Assembly (NCBI RefSeq): GCF_946481145.1
Contig: NZ_CAMLMJ010000018.1
Span: 29,323-93,322, forward strand
DNA from: an uncultured Sediminibacterium sp.
GTDB taxonomy: Bacteria; Bacteroidota; Bacteroidia; Chitinophagales; Chitinophagaceae
Reading direction: 5' to 3'
Length of the DNA: 64,000 bases
Positions 35,918 to 45,569 of the stretch are shown piece after piece. Position 1 is the first letter of the stretch, and each line of letters opens with the position of its first letter. Below the pieces are notes generated by a model, which had not been told where the DNA came from, did not search any database, and worked only from the letters and a program-made list of their open reading frames with translations. The position numbers and the translations under genes were made by a program.

Positions 35918-36394
35918 CTATTCAGCTATAAAATCAAAATTCTGTTTGCTATACTGCCCATTTCTTTTACCTTCTATGCTGGCATACAGGTTTTGCTTTA
36001 TGCGCCTATAGGCTATTCGTTGGGGGAAATCGTGGGTTGGGTTTTCGCTGATGAATTCTGTTCCGCGTAAATAGATCAGTTTAAATGAAACAGGCTGACC
36101 GTTGTTCTGGTTACCTACCGTTGGAATATAATACCAACTGCCATTTCGAAAAGCTAATTCAATCTGCTCCTGAGGAATGGTATCATTGTTAGATTTTACA
36201 AATACAGACTTACCTTTTAGGGTACTATCGTTTTTGGCCTCCCATATTTCCATTATCGCACCCTGCGGTGTATTTATTATCCATTTACCCAACATCCACT
36301 GAACGGCTTTAATTTGCTGTCCCAGGGCCATATTACCTGCCAGTAATAATGCAACCATGACTATCATCCTTTTCATGCTATTATTTTTTTTCAA
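35918..36394 (-). CDS. DUF6265-like secreted protein
   Basis: 158 aa with a signal peptide (a second Met at residue 7 is a possible start) ending near MALGQQ. WMLGKWIIN, GAIMEIWEAKND, LKGKSVFVK and PTHDFPQRIAYRR fit the small beta-barrel DUF6265 family. Function unknown. It lies 46 bp after an AraC regulator on the same strand and may be co-transcribed with it. Confidence 0.75.
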   Translation of the reverse strand: MKKNNSMKRMIVMVALLLAGNMALGQQIKAVQWMLGKWIINTPQGAIMEIWEAKNDSTLKGKSVFVKSNNDTIPQEQIELAFRNGSWYYIPTVGNQNNGQPVSFKLIYLRGTEFISENPTHDFPQRIAYRRIKQNLYASIEGKRNGQYSKQNFDFIAE

Positions 36395-36440
36395 AACTGA
36401 GATTATCTACTTATTTAAAATTGTAAAATCGCGACAATAC

Positions 36441-37253
36441 TCAGGAACCACTGAATAAATGACTCATTTTTAATTGGTCTGCATAAAACTCTCCGGGGGT
36501 AACGCCTGTAAACTCTTTGAAGTCTTTGATAAAATGTGCCTGATCGAAATACCCATTTTCATAAGCTAGTTCTGTTAAGTGTGTAAATTTCTTCTCCTGC
36601 ATCATTTTTAATGCCGCTTGTAAACGAATAATTTTCGCCAATTGTTTTGGACTTAAACCGATAACTGTGGCAAATTTTCTTTCGAGTTGCCGGCGATGCA
36701 CCTGAATCTGGTCGGCCAGTGCGTCCACAGAAAGCTGGCCTTTTAATTCGAGTAAGGCTTGTACACTAGAGGCTGCTATCCGGTCGATCGTTAGCGGGTT
36801 TTTGATTTGTTGCAGTAAAAAATCTTCTACCAGTTTTATTTGTGTTGCTACTGTTTGTTCGCCAACTATTTTTTCTCCTAATAATTTCCCTTCGGTACCG
36901 AATAGATGGGTCAGGTCTACTGCTTTGTTATCCATTTCCTGAATGGGCATTTGAATAAAAGGCAGAAATCCTTCGGGATGAAAGCGTACCGCAAAGATTT
37001 TTGTTGCTCCTGTTGCGGCTATTTCGAGGGGTTGGGTAATTTGTCCGAAAACAAAATAGCGTGGTTGTAAAATAGCTGTCGCATCTGGTAAATATTGCCG
37101 GTACAAATCGCCGGAATGAAAAATCATTTCCATACAGCCATCGGGCACAATACGTTGTCTTTCTTCAGTGCCGGAAGCTGGTGCAGATAAAGTCCAATAG
37201 CATTTTATAAATGCAGCCAGATCATCCCTTGGTATATAAGTTTGGTAATCCAT
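36441..37253 (-). CDS. AraC-family regulator with DUF6597 sensor domain
   Basis: 270 aa. The N-terminal domain (IPRDDLAAFIKCYWTL, RIVPDGCMEMIFH, GATKIFAVRFHPEGF) matches DUF6597. The C-terminal AraC-type double helix-turn-helix covers about residues 165-260 (VDALADQIQVHRRQLERKF, LTELAYENGYFDQAHFIKDF). It probably controls nearby genes. It is 5 bp downstream of the SET-domain gene. Confidence 0.88.
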   Translation of the reverse strand: MDYQTYIPRDDLAAFIKCYWTLSAPASGTEERQRIVPDGCMEMIFHSGDLYRQYLPDATAILQPRYFVFGQITQPLEIAATGATKIFAVRFHPEGFLPFIQMPIQEMDNKAVDLTHLFGTEGKLLGEKIVGEQTVATQIKLVEDFLLQQIKNPLTIDRIAASSVQALLELKGQLSVDALADQIQVHRRQLERKFATVIGLSPKQLAKIIRLQAALKMMQEKKFTHLTELAYENGYFDQAHFIKDFKEFTGVTPGEFYADQLKMSHLFSGS

Positions 37254-37258
37254 TTATT

Positions 37259-37642
37259 TCAGCTTACTTCAAACCAAATGGGTTTGGCATCATCCGGGTC
37301 TGCATTATAATTGATGAAAAGTTCTTCTCCTGCCTTAATGGGTTTAACTGTTCTAATCTGCATCAATTCATGTTCAAAATCCATTTCATAAATACAGTTA
37401 GCGGTATAGGAATGGTTATAAACCGATAAATATCCCAACGCAACACAGGCTCCTTTCAGGTCATCGCCCCATTCGAAAATATAATTGAACAACATGGTCT
37501 GTTCTACCTTGCTTCTTTCTTCCGGATCGAGTACCAGTACGGGAGATATTTCAACAATGGTACCTGTTTCAATATCTGCTGTGGTAAACACACCCCTTCC
37601 TCTCTCAGGGGATGCTGCAATAGAAAGTATCGGAAGTATCAT
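37259..37642 (-). CDS. SET-domain protein
   Basis: 127 aa from the ATG at 37642; the longer reading starts at TTG and adds ten residues. SPERGRGVFTTADIETGTIVEISPV begins the fold, GYLSVYNHSYTANC is the pseudoknot Asn-His block and AGEELFINYN the closing Tyr motif. Eukaryotic relatives are lysine methyltransferases; the bacterial target is unknown. It is very compact and has no pre- or post-SET domains. It sits in an operon with the AraC gene. Confidence 0.85.
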   Translation of the reverse strand: MILPILSIAASPERGRGVFTTADIETGTIVEISPVLVLDPEERSKVEQTMLFNYIFEWGDDLKGACVALGYLSVYNHSYTANCIYEMDFEHELMQIRTVKPIKAGEELFINYNADPDDAKPIWFEVS

Positions 37643-37732
37643 AAGATAAATGTAAGGATTAGCGCAGGGCAAAATACAACGATTTAGAGGTTTCGGGTTT
37701 GCCTATTGCACAATCCCCCGTAAATTGCGCCT

Positions 37733-39124
37733 ATGTCGCTCGAATTAGAACATCCCGGAATCAATGAGCAGTTCGAATTGCTCATTGCAAAAGAAGATAA
37801 GCTGGAGATCAGGGAATTCCTGGATCACCAGAATATCAGCGACGTGGCTGAACTGATCAATGATTTCCCGGAATATGAGGCTCAGATTATTGCCAATATG
37901 GCCATTCATCGGGCGGCCAGTGTTTTTAAGATCCTGGATATTGCGCAACAGAAAGATATTGTAAAAGAACTTCCTTCTGCAAAAACAGCAGAGTTGTTGA
38001 ATGAATTGCCTGCGGATGACCGGACCGACTTTTTAGAAGAACTTCCTAAAGCAGCCATTCGTGATCTCATCAAACTACTGGATCCTGAAGAACGTAAAAT
38101 TACCCTGGCGATGCTGGGTTATCCGGAAGACAGTGTAGGCAGGTTGATGACACCCGATTATGTATATGTATATGCATACAATAAAGTTTCTGAGGTTTTT
38201 TCTACCATCCGGAAATTTGGCAAGAACAGTGAAACCATTGATGTGATTTATGTAATCGATGAAACGGGTGCACTAATTGATGATATCAGGATCAGGGATG
38301 TTATCCTTGCACCACCCGATAAACGCATTGATGAAATAATAGATGGTCGCGTAGTTTCACTAAATGTAAACGACGATCAGGAACATGCCAATCAGGTATT
38401 TAAAATGAATAACCGCGTGGCGCTTCCTGTAGTAGATGATCATAATGTACTACTGGGCATTGTTACCATCGATGATATGTTATGGGTAGCCAATGAAGAG
38501 TTCAGTGAAGACATGCAAAAAATTGGTGGTACGGAAGCATTGAATGAACCTTATCTGGATATTCCTTTATTCAAACTTTTCCGGAAAAGGGTGGGCTGGC
38601 TGATTGTACTTTTTTTGGGTGAAATGCTTACCGCTACTGCGATGGGTTATTTTGAAGATGAGATCGCCAAAGCAGTTGTGCTTGCCTTATTTGTACCCTT
38701 GATTATATCAAGTGGAGGTAATAGTGGCTCACAGGCATCAACCCTAATAATACAGGCGATGGCGGTTGGTGAAATATCCATTAGCGATTGGTGGCGTGTA
38801 TTGAGAAGAGAAATTTTAAGTGGTTTATTATTGGGCTCCGTATTGGGCATCATTGGTTTTATACGTGTTTCTGTATGGCATTCCTTCTTTCCAGAAATTT
38901 ATGGTGAACATTGGATGATGATTGCCTTTACGGTTGGCTTCTCCCTGATAGGTGTTGTGCTCTGGGGCACATTATCTGGTTCAATGCTACCGATATTCCT
39001 GAAAAAACTGGGTGCCGACCCCGCTGTTTCATCTGCACCTTTTGTTGCTACAATGGTAGATGTAACAGGACTTATCATCTATTTCAGTTTTGCGTATTTC
39101 TTTCTGCAGGGGTTGTTGCTTTAG
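37733..39124 (+). CDS. mgtE: MgtE magnesium transporter
   Basis: 463 aa. The N domain (to about residue 125, ELPADDRTDFLEELP) is followed by two CBS domains (about 130-255) and five membrane segments. PLIISSGGNSGSQASTLIIQAMAVGE is the pore motif, and the aspartates of TMVDVTGLIIYF complete it. It imports Mg2+ and is gated by Mg2+ binding to the N and CBS domains. No magnesium riboswitch was seen upstream. Confidence 0.95.
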   Translation: MSLELEHPGINEQFELLIAKEDKLEIREFLDHQNISDVAELINDFPEYEAQIIANMAIHRAASVFKILDIAQQKDIVKELPSAKTAELLNELPADDRTDFLEELPKAAIRDLIKLLDPEERKITLAMLGYPEDSVGRLMTPDYVYVYAYNKVSEVFSTIRKFGKNSETIDVIYVIDETGALIDDIRIRDVILAPPDKRIDEIIDGRVVSLNVNDDQEHANQVFKMNNRVALPVVDDHNVLLGIVTIDDMLWVANEEFSEDMQKIGGTEALNEPYLDIPLFKLFRKRVGWLIVLFLGEMLTATAMGYFEDEIAKAVVLALFVPLIISSGGNSGSQASTLIIQAMAVGEISISDWWRVLRREILSGLLLGSVLGIIGFIRVSVWHSFFPEIYGEHWMMIAFTVGFSLIGVVLWGTLSGSMLPIFLKKLGADPAVSSAPFVATMVDVTGLIIYFSFAYFFLQGLLL

Positions 39125-39138
39125 CTTATAGCTGGCGC

Positions 39139-39172
39139 TATAGTCCATGGTCGATGGTCCATGGTCCATGGT
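39139..39172. repeat. GTCCATG/GTCCATA heptamer run
   Basis: A run of the ccatggt family at 7-nt period just after mgtE. A fragment of element A (39236-39258) follows. Confidence 0.82.
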
Positions 39173-39269
39173 AAAGCCAGGAATTATATGTTATTGATTT
39201 CTGGGGAAATTTTTCACGACCTATACAGGAGCGTATGATGGAACACGGATTATCATGATTATTGTAAAT

Positions 39270-39302
39270 AAAAAAAGTTCCACCGGCTGAGGTGAAACTT
39301 TT
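39270..39302 (-). terminator. Intrinsic terminator of the small membrane protein gene
   Basis: Ten-bp arms (39275-39284 with 39291-39300, one mismatch) with a 6-nt loop. On the minus strand a run of seven T follows. It lies 22 bp past the stop at 39325. Confidence 0.88.
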
Positions 39303-39324
39303 ATCAATCGAATGCTCAGAAAAG

Positions 39325-39729
39325 TTAGCCGAAAACAAAGGAAGGTGCAGCATTTAATTCATGCGACAACTTAATCAGTGAACGCTTTGCATACCATGCT
39401 GTCAAAACTTTCAACAGTAGTATGGCACCAAACGCAAAAGGTGCATATAAAAGAATCGTTGGTACTATACCCAGTTCACCATATGGAATGATATTGGTAA
39501 AAACCAATGCCAGGTAAATAATGATGGTATAAACAGGCAATACTGCCCAAATTCTGTGTTGACCAAGAGAATAAAGTCTGACCAGTCTTTTCTCCACTTC
39601 GAAATTCTCCGATTCTGAAAACTGGTTCAACTGAACTTTAAAAATCTGTCTTTTACAAGAAAAGATATTGATCTCTCTTGCGATACTACGAATGTCTTCG
39701 GTGTTGGTTACAAGTGTCCGCTGTTGCAT
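39325..39729 (-). CDS. Small membrane protein, unknown
   Basis: 134 aa from the ATG at 39729; a longer reading begins at TTG. A soluble N-terminal half (to about residue 65) precedes two membrane segments at about 66-85 and 92-118. KRQIFKVQLNQF and EKRLVRLYSLGQHRIW are notable, but I recognise no family. It has its own terminator. Confidence 0.7.
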   Translation of the reverse strand: MQQRTLVTNTEDIRSIAREINIFSCKRQIFKVQLNQFSESENFEVEKRLVRLYSLGQHRIWAVLPVYTIIIYLALVFTNIIPYGELGIVPTILLYAPFAFGAILLLKVLTAWYAKRSLIKLSHELNAAPSFVFG

Positions 39730-39813
39730 AACTTTAAAAAATAGATTCAGCGGGGGGGACTGTCTATAGAACAAAGTTACTTAAAATTTATCAGTAGTCA
39801 ACTGCGAAAAGAC

Positions 39814-39971
39814 GCAGATAGACCATAGTCGATAGTCCATAGTCCATGGACCATAGTTTGAAGGTATTATAAACCAGTCCTGCTTTCCCTTAATTCACCT
39901 GAATAGCAGATAGACGATTACCCATTGACTATCGACTATGGTCTATGGACTATGGACCATAGACCATCTGC
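39814..39971. repeat. GTCCATA heptamer inverted array with 50-bp centre
   Basis: Arms 39815-39857 and 39907-39971 of GTCCATA/GACCATA words face each other; the centre is unique. It lies upstream of the small membrane protein gene and ends six bases before the GNAT stop. Confidence 0.88.
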
Positions 39972-39977
39972 TACCTG

Positions 39978-40577
39978 CTATAACTGAGCTTCGATACGCT
40001 GCTTGACATGCTCGAACCATTCGTGTTTTAAAATGCTCAGAACGATGGAATCTCTGCGGGTTCCGTCGGATTTGATGGTGTGGCTGCGTAATATGCCTTC
40101 AACTGTACATCCTATGCTTTTCATAGCTGCAATACTTCTGGCGTTGAGGTTGTCGGCACGAAACTCTACTCTTTCCATGCCCAATTGTTCAAATGCAAAC
40201 TTTAGCAGTAAATATTTACAATGCTTATTCAATCCAGTTCCCTGAAATTTCTTACCGTACCAGGTAAATCCTAACTGTAACGTATGGTGCTGCAACTGAA
40301 TATCGTAAAAACGTGTACTGCCAGCATACTCATTCGTTCTCTTATCAAAAACAATAAAAGGATATTCATTACCAGCAGCCCTTGCTTCCAGTGCCGTTGC
40401 AATATATTTTTTTAAATGCTCCTCTCCTGCTGCTTTTTGCGAGGAGTAAGTCCAGATATCCGGTTCATTCGCGGAAAAATACCGCAGATTCTCGCAGTCT
40501 TCCGTGGTTAAAGGACGCAATAAAACGCAATCATCTTCTAAAACATATTCTTTTGAAAGATTGAATGTGTAATGCAT
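39978..40577 (-). CDS. GNAT N-acetyltransferase (RimJ/RimL-like)
   Basis: 199 aa. LLRPLTTEDCENLRYFS begins the fold, EYAGSTRFYDIQLQHHTLQLGFTWYGKKFQGTGL contains the acetyl-CoA loop (split here from its following NKHCKYLLLKFAFEQLGM) and NLNARSIAAMKSIGCTVEGILR the end motif. It transfers an acetyl group to an amine, possibly a ribosomal protein; target unknown. It is divergent from glmS. Confidence 0.86.
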   Translation of the reverse strand: MHYTFNLSKEYVLEDDCVLLRPLTTEDCENLRYFSANEPDIWTYSSQKAAGEEHLKKYIATALEARAAGNEYPFIVFDKRTNEYAGSTRFYDIQLQHHTLQLGFTWYGKKFQGTGLNKHCKYLLLKFAFEQLGMERVEFRADNLNARSIAAMKSIGCTVEGILRSHTIKSDGTRRDSIVLSILKHEWFEHVKQRIEAQL

Positions 40578-40673
40578 TGAATTTATTTAAGTTTAAGTTG
40601 AATATTTGCAGTTCAGGTAAGTTTTCAAAAAGGAAAGTTACCGTTGATTATTGACCTATTAAAGTGAAAAATT

Positions 40674-42512
40674 ATGTGCGGTATTGTTGGTTATACAGGA
40701 CACAGAGAAGCCTATCCGATTGTATTAAAAGGTTTAAAAAGACTGGAATACAGAGGGTATGATAGTTCAGGAGTAGCATTATTGAATAATGGCAAACTAA
40801 ACGTGTATAAGAAAAAAGGTAAAGTGGCCGAAATGGAAGAAGACACAGTGGGTAAAGATGTACAGGCTCATATCGGAATTGGACATACAAGATGGGCCAC
40901 CCATGGTGAACCCAGTGATCGCAATGCCCACCCGCATGTTTCACAAAGTGGTGAACTGGCCATGATACACAACGGTATCATAGAAAACTACGCCCCTATT
41001 AAACAGGAATTGATTTCTAAAGGCTATAGTTTCAAAAGCGATACTGATACAGAAGTGTTGTTGAACTTTATTGAAGACATCAAAAAAAACAATAACTGCA
41101 CACTTGAAGAAGCGCTGCGTATTGCTTTGAAACGTATTGTAGGAGCCTATTGTATCCTGCTCATTTCAAACGATGACCCCGAAACTATTCTTGCGGCAAG
41201 AAAAGGAAGTCCGCTTGTTATTGGCATCGGAAAAGGCGAACATTTTCTGGCCAGTGATGCTTCACCCATCATAGAATACACCAAAGAAGTAGTGTATGTA
41301 AACGATTATGAAATTGCCATCGTTAAACCAGATGAACTGATCCTGAAAAATTTAGGTAATGAAAAACAAACCCCATTCATTACCAAACTTGATATGGAAC
41401 TGGCTGCCATTGAAAAAGGTGGCTATGATCATTTCATGCTCAAAGAAATTCATGAACAACCTGATACCATTTTTGATTGCCTGAGAGGAAGGTTATTGCC
41501 ACAAACAGGACAGATCATCATGAGCGGTGTTGACAACCATATTGAAGCATTGAAAAATGCACAACGCATTCTGATTGTCGCCTGCGGTACCAGTTGGCAT
41601 GCCGGACTAATTGCTGAATACCAGATAGAAGAATTGTGCAGAATTCCGGTTGAAGTAGAATATGCATCTGAGTTCCGTTACAGAAACCCGGTAGTAAACC
41701 AGGGAGATGTAATTATTGCCATTTCTCAAAGTGGTGAAACTGCAGATACATTAGTAGCACTAGAAAGCGCCAAAGAAAAAGGTGCATTCATTTTCGGCGT
41801 AGTTAACGCTGTGGGAAGCAGTATAGCGAGATTAAGTCATGCAGGCGCCTACACACACGCCGGACCAGAAATTGGCGTAGCAAGTACCAAAGCATTCACA
41901 GGTCAGTTAGCTGTATTGGCAATGATGGCATTGAAAATTGGTTATGCAAAAGGCACCATCGATCAAAACAGGTATCTCTCATTAATGAAAGAGCTGGAAT
42001 CGGTACCGGAAAAAGTAAAAGAGATTCTGGCTGACACTTCAAATATCCAACGCATAGCAGAAAAATATAAAGACGCCAGCGACTTCCTGTTCCTGGGTCG
42101 CGGATACAATTTCCCCGTTGCGTTGGAAGGTGCTTTAAAACTAAAAGAGATTTCTTATATCCATGCAGAAGGTTATCCGGCTGCAGAAATGAAACATGGA
42201 CCAATTGCATTGGTAGATGAAAATCTGCCTGTTGTATTTGTCGCAACCAAAGACTCTTATTATGAGAAAATTGTTTCCAATGTGCAGGAAATCAAAGCAA
42301 GAAAGGGTAAAGTAATTGCGGTAGCAACTACAAACGATGATATTATTCCAGGCATGGCCGATGATGTTATGTTTGTTCCCGATACTGATGAAGTAATTGC
42401 TCCATTACTCAGTTGTATTCCATTACAATTATTGAGTTATTATGTTGGATTGGCAAAAGGTTTAGATGTGGACAAGCCAAGAAACCTTGCCAAAAGTGTT
42501 ACAGTAGAATAA
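40674..42512 (+). CDS. glmS: GlmS, glutamine-fructose-6-phosphate aminotransferase
   Basis: 612 aa, full length. The N-terminal class II amidase starts MCGIVGYTG with nucleophile Cys2. Two SIS domains follow (ACGTSWHAGLIAEYQIEEL, SQSGETADTLVAL, GRGYNFPVALEGALKLKE), ending in the conserved DKPRNLAKSVTVE. It makes glucosamine 6-phosphate for peptidoglycan and lipopolysaccharide. No glmS ribozyme-like structure was noticed in the 96-bp upstream gap. The DUF4954 gene follows after 33 bp. Confidence 0.97.
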   Translation: MCGIVGYTGHREAYPIVLKGLKRLEYRGYDSSGVALLNNGKLNVYKKKGKVAEMEEDTVGKDVQAHIGIGHTRWATHGEPSDRNAHPHVSQSGELAMIHNGIIENYAPIKQELISKGYSFKSDTDTEVLLNFIEDIKKNNNCTLEEALRIALKRIVGAYCILLISNDDPETILAARKGSPLVIGIGKGEHFLASDASPIIEYTKEVVYVNDYEIAIVKPDELILKNLGNEKQTPFITKLDMELAAIEKGGYDHFMLKEIHEQPDTIFDCLRGRLLPQTGQIIMSGVDNHIEALKNAQRILIVACGTSWHAGLIAEYQIEELCRIPVEVEYASEFRYRNPVVNQGDVIIAISQSGETADTLVALESAKEKGAFIFGVVNAVGSSIARLSHAGAYTHAGPEIGVASTKAFTGQLAVLAMMALKIGYAKGTIDQNRYLSLMKELESVPEKVKEILADTSNIQRIAEKYKDASDFLFLGRGYNFPVALEGALKLKEISYIHAEGYPAAEMKHGPIALVDENLPVVFVATKDSYYEKIVSNVQEIKARKGKVIAVATTNDDIIPGMADDVMFVPDTDEVIAPLLSCIPLQLLSYYVGLAKGLDVDKPRNLAKSVTVE

Positions 42513-42545
42513 GCATTCATTTCAAGCACCAAAACCAACCAGTGC

Positions 42546-44774
42546 ATGACGCAAAATAAGATTACCAAAACACCTATATCTTCTCTCGGTTATCATTTCC
42601 TTGGACCAGAATACCTTCCAAAAGGTAAGAATGAGTACTATTTAAGGAACATGCAAAACCGCAATGGTATAACTTATCGCATGCTCAATGCTTATGAAAT
42701 AGAAGTATTGGTGCGAAACAGAAATACCAGTGATGATTGGACCAAAATATTGGTATCAGATGCTTTTAATCCTGAACTGGTTAAAAACTGCAAATTCTTT
42801 GGATTGGTTCGCATTGGTAAACTGGAACCATTTTGCTTAGGGTTTAGTGATTTGAAAGTGCCTGTTGGACTTTACAATTCCACCATCATCAGTTGCGATT
42901 TTGGAGATAATGTTTGTATTGATAATGTGAACTATCTCTCTCACTATATTATTGGCAGTGAAGTAATCATTACCAATGTAAATGAAGTTGTTTCAACAAA
43001 CCATGCCAAATTCGGAAACGGAATAGTAAAACAGGGAGAATCAGAAGAGGTAAGGATTTGGATGGAAATCTGCAATGAAAACACCGGAAGAAGGGTATTA
43101 CCCTTTAACGGAATGCTCGCAGGCGATGCTTTCTTATGGAGCAGGGATAAACACGACAAAATTTTACAGGATAAATTCAGGGATTTTACAGAAGCTCGCT
43201 ACGATAATAAAAGAGGTTATTACGGTAAAATTGGTGATCGTACTGTAATCAAAAACTGTAATATCCTTAAGGATGTTTGGATCGGCACAGACGCTTATAT
43301 AAAAGGTGCGAACAAACTAAAAAACCTTACAGTAAACTCAGGAGAAGAAGGTCGTACCCAGATTGGTGAAGGCTGTGAAGCAGTGAATGGCATTATTGGA
43401 TTTGGTTGTAAAATGTTTTATGGGGTTAAAGCCGTTCGCTTTATCATGGCTTCCCACTCACAGTTGAAATACGGTGCTAGACTTATCAACTCATACCTTG
43501 GTCATAATGCCACCATTTCCTGCTGTGAAGTATTAAACTCTTTAATCTTCCCCGCACACGAACAACACCATAACAATTCATTCCTCTGCGCTTCACTCGT
43601 AATGGGTCAGAGTAATATTGCCGCTGGTGCTACTATTGGCTCAAACCATAATAGTCGCGGTGCGGATGGCGAAATCATTATGGGAAGAGGTTTCTGGCCT
43701 GGACTCTGTGTTAGCTTAAAACACAATTCTGTATTTGCGGGCTTTACCATTCTTACCAAAGGCGACTACCCTGCCGAATTAAATATCCAACTCCCATTCT
43801 CACTTGTAAGCAATGATGTAAGCAAGGATCAACTGGTTATTATGCCAGGCTATTGGTTTCGTTACAATATGTATGCCCTTGCAAGAAATGCCTGGAAATA
43901 TGTTGACAGAGACAAAAGAACCGAAAGGATACAAAATATCGAATACGACTATCTGGCGCCGGATACCATCAACGAATTATTTACTGCCCTCACTATTATG
44001 GAGGAAGCAACAGGCAGGGCATATCATACACAACACAACAAAGCGAAAACAGTTTTAACCCCAGCAGAAGCCGCCAAAATCGGAAAACAATTATTGTCAA
44101 GCGGTGATAAGTTGGTAGATGAACTTGAAATAACTGTTGACGGATTTGAAAACAGCAAAAGAAAAGTAATCCTGATAAAAGTGCGTATGGCATATCATCT
44201 GTTTCGGGAACTGATTCATTATTATGGCACATTACATTTATTGAAACTGGTTAAAGAACAAAAGATAAAATCGCTAGATACGCTTTTGGCTGCTCTTCCT
44301 GCAAAAACCAAAAAAACCAATTGGGTAAACCTGGGCGGTCAACTTGTAACAGAGGTAGAATTACAACAGCTAAAAGAAAGAATAAGGTCTGGTAAAATAA
44401 AATCATGGGATGAAGTACATGCCCATTATATTTTACTGGGTAACAAATATGCTTCCAACAAAACGGCACATGCACTTGCTGCATTGGCAGAAATAAGTGG
44501 TTTAAATTTAAAAAAGATAAACCAGCACCAGCTATCTCAATTGCTTACTGATGCAATAACCACCAAAGAATGGATGACCAAGGGAATTTATGATGCAAGG
44601 GCTAAAGACTATCAAAACCCTTATCGTAAAATGGTGTATGAGAATATGGCTGAAATGAATGCGGTGATTGGCAAGTTAGAAGACAACAGTTTTATTCAAC
44701 AGCAAATGAAAGAGCTGGCAGATTTTAAACAGGAAATCGCAGGGGTAAAAAAGACCTTCAAAATAAAAGGGTAA
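42546..44774 (+). CDS. DUF4954 protein, left-handed beta-helix acyl/nucleotidyl-transferase-like
   Basis: 742 aa. Many hexapeptide-like turns between about residues 90 and 420 (VCIDNVNYLSHYIIGSEVII, RTVIKNCNILKDVWIGTDAY, SNIAAGATIGSNHNSRGADG) point to a left-handed beta-helix, followed by a helical C-terminal third. The layout matches the Bacteroidota family DUF4954, whose activity is not established. Its place right after glmS suggests a part in amino-sugar or cell-envelope metabolism (inference). No signal peptide. Confidence 0.85.
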   Translation: MTQNKITKTPISSLGYHFLGPEYLPKGKNEYYLRNMQNRNGITYRMLNAYEIEVLVRNRNTSDDWTKILVSDAFNPELVKNCKFFGLVRIGKLEPFCLGFSDLKVPVGLYNSTIISCDFGDNVCIDNVNYLSHYIIGSEVIITNVNEVVSTNHAKFGNGIVKQGESEEVRIWMEICNENTGRRVLPFNGMLAGDAFLWSRDKHDKILQDKFRDFTEARYDNKRGYYGKIGDRTVIKNCNILKDVWIGTDAYIKGANKLKNLTVNSGEEGRTQIGEGCEAVNGIIGFGCKMFYGVKAVRFIMASHSQLKYGARLINSYLGHNATISCCEVLNSLIFPAHEQHHNNSFLCASLVMGQSNIAAGATIGSNHNSRGADGEIIMGRGFWPGLCVSLKHNSVFAGFTILTKGDYPAELNIQLPFSLVSNDVSKDQLVIMPGYWFRYNMYALARNAWKYVDRDKRTERIQNIEYDYLAPDTINELFTALTIMEEATGRAYHTQHNKAKTVLTPAEAAKIGKQLLSSGDKLVDELEITVDGFENSKRKVILIKVRMAYHLFRELIHYYGTLHLLKLVKEQKIKSLDTLLAALPAKTKKTNWVNLGGQLVTEVELQQLKERIRSGKIKSWDEVHAHYILLGNKYASNKTAHALAALAEISGLNLKKINQHQLSQLLTDAITTKEWMTKGIYDARAKDYQNPYRKMVYENMAEMNAVIGKLEDNSFIQQQMKELADFKQEIAGVKKTFKIKG

Positions 44775-44794
44775 CCTTCGAAAGAAGATTACCC
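44769..44794 (+). other. Hairpin overlapping the DUF4954 stop codon
   Basis: Eleven-bp arms with one mismatch around a GAAA loop; the UAA stop (44772-44774) lies in the 5' arm. No U-tract follows, so mRNA 3' protection is as likely as termination. Confidence 0.55.
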
Positions 44795-44824
44795 CTGGTT
44801 TAAAACCCTGATGGATATTGGATC

Positions 44825-45418
44825 TTAAAACCTCAAACCCAGACCCAATTGGATCTGTTGATTTGTCCATTTATCTTTATTATCGATATCATTGATGTTT
44901 TGCAGGCCAATATTATACCTACCATATATACGCAATACTTTAAAGTTAAGCTGTCCACCAGCGACCATCGAAAAATCCCCAGTTTTAAAAGCAGATTCGC
45001 CATTCTGCAATAATGATTTATCCTGATTCAGCAAAATACCAAACTGTGGACCAAGGTTTAAAGTAAGTATGCTTCCAACATTATAACGCAATAAAATTGG
45101 GATACTCAGGTAGTCGAGCTTGATTTTCTCCTGATTATTAAAAGGATTTATTTCACTGGCATAAATGGTATTGAAACTGGAACGCTTGGTAGCAGTCTGG
45201 CTCCATAATACCTCCGGCTGGATACCCCATTTTTTATTAAAATCTATTTCAAGGAATCCACCAACGTGGTAAGCGAGGTCAAATCCGTCGCTGAATGACT
45301 GTCCGGATACCTTGTTTAAGTTAGCCCCTAATTTGGCGCCCAGCCTGATACCCTGTGCCTGTGTGGAAACGGCTAACACTGTTACCGTAAACACTGCTAA
45401 AATTAATTTCTTCTTCAT
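44825..45418 (-). CDS. Outer-membrane beta-barrel protein (PorT-like fold)
   Basis: 197 aa. Signal peptide ending at STQAQG, then an eight-strand barrel pattern: IRLGAKLGANLNKVSG, YHVGGFLEIDFNKKWGIQPEVLWSQ (two blocks), LSIPILLRYNVG, LNLGPQFGILL, RYNIGLQNI and a final GLGLRF with C-terminal Phe. This is the PF13568-type barrel common in Bacteroidota. Function unknown. Confidence 0.85.
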   Translation of the reverse strand: MKKKLILAVFTVTVLAVSTQAQGIRLGAKLGANLNKVSGQSFSDGFDLAYHVGGFLEIDFNKKWGIQPEVLWSQTATKRSSFNTIYASEINPFNNQEKIKLDYLSIPILLRYNVGSILTLNLGPQFGILLNQDKSLLQNGESAFKTGDFSMVAGGQLNFKVLRIYGRYNIGLQNINDIDNKDKWTNQQIQLGLGLRF

Positions 45419-45569
45419 AAGGTTTATTTTATACTCCCTAACATTTCAATGACCGTGCCAAACTTCCCCAATCAGACACCAGACAGCCTTAAATCGTTGT
45501 CTTATAACTAAAAATATGGATATAGTGTTAACGTACTAAACGATTTCTTATTGTAATTGTTAAAGCTTT

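Noticed and set aside
40578..40673. glmS ribozyme upstream of glmS
   Set aside because: The gap is only 96 bp and AT-rich, and I saw no ribozyme core; such ribozymes are mainly from Firmicutes.
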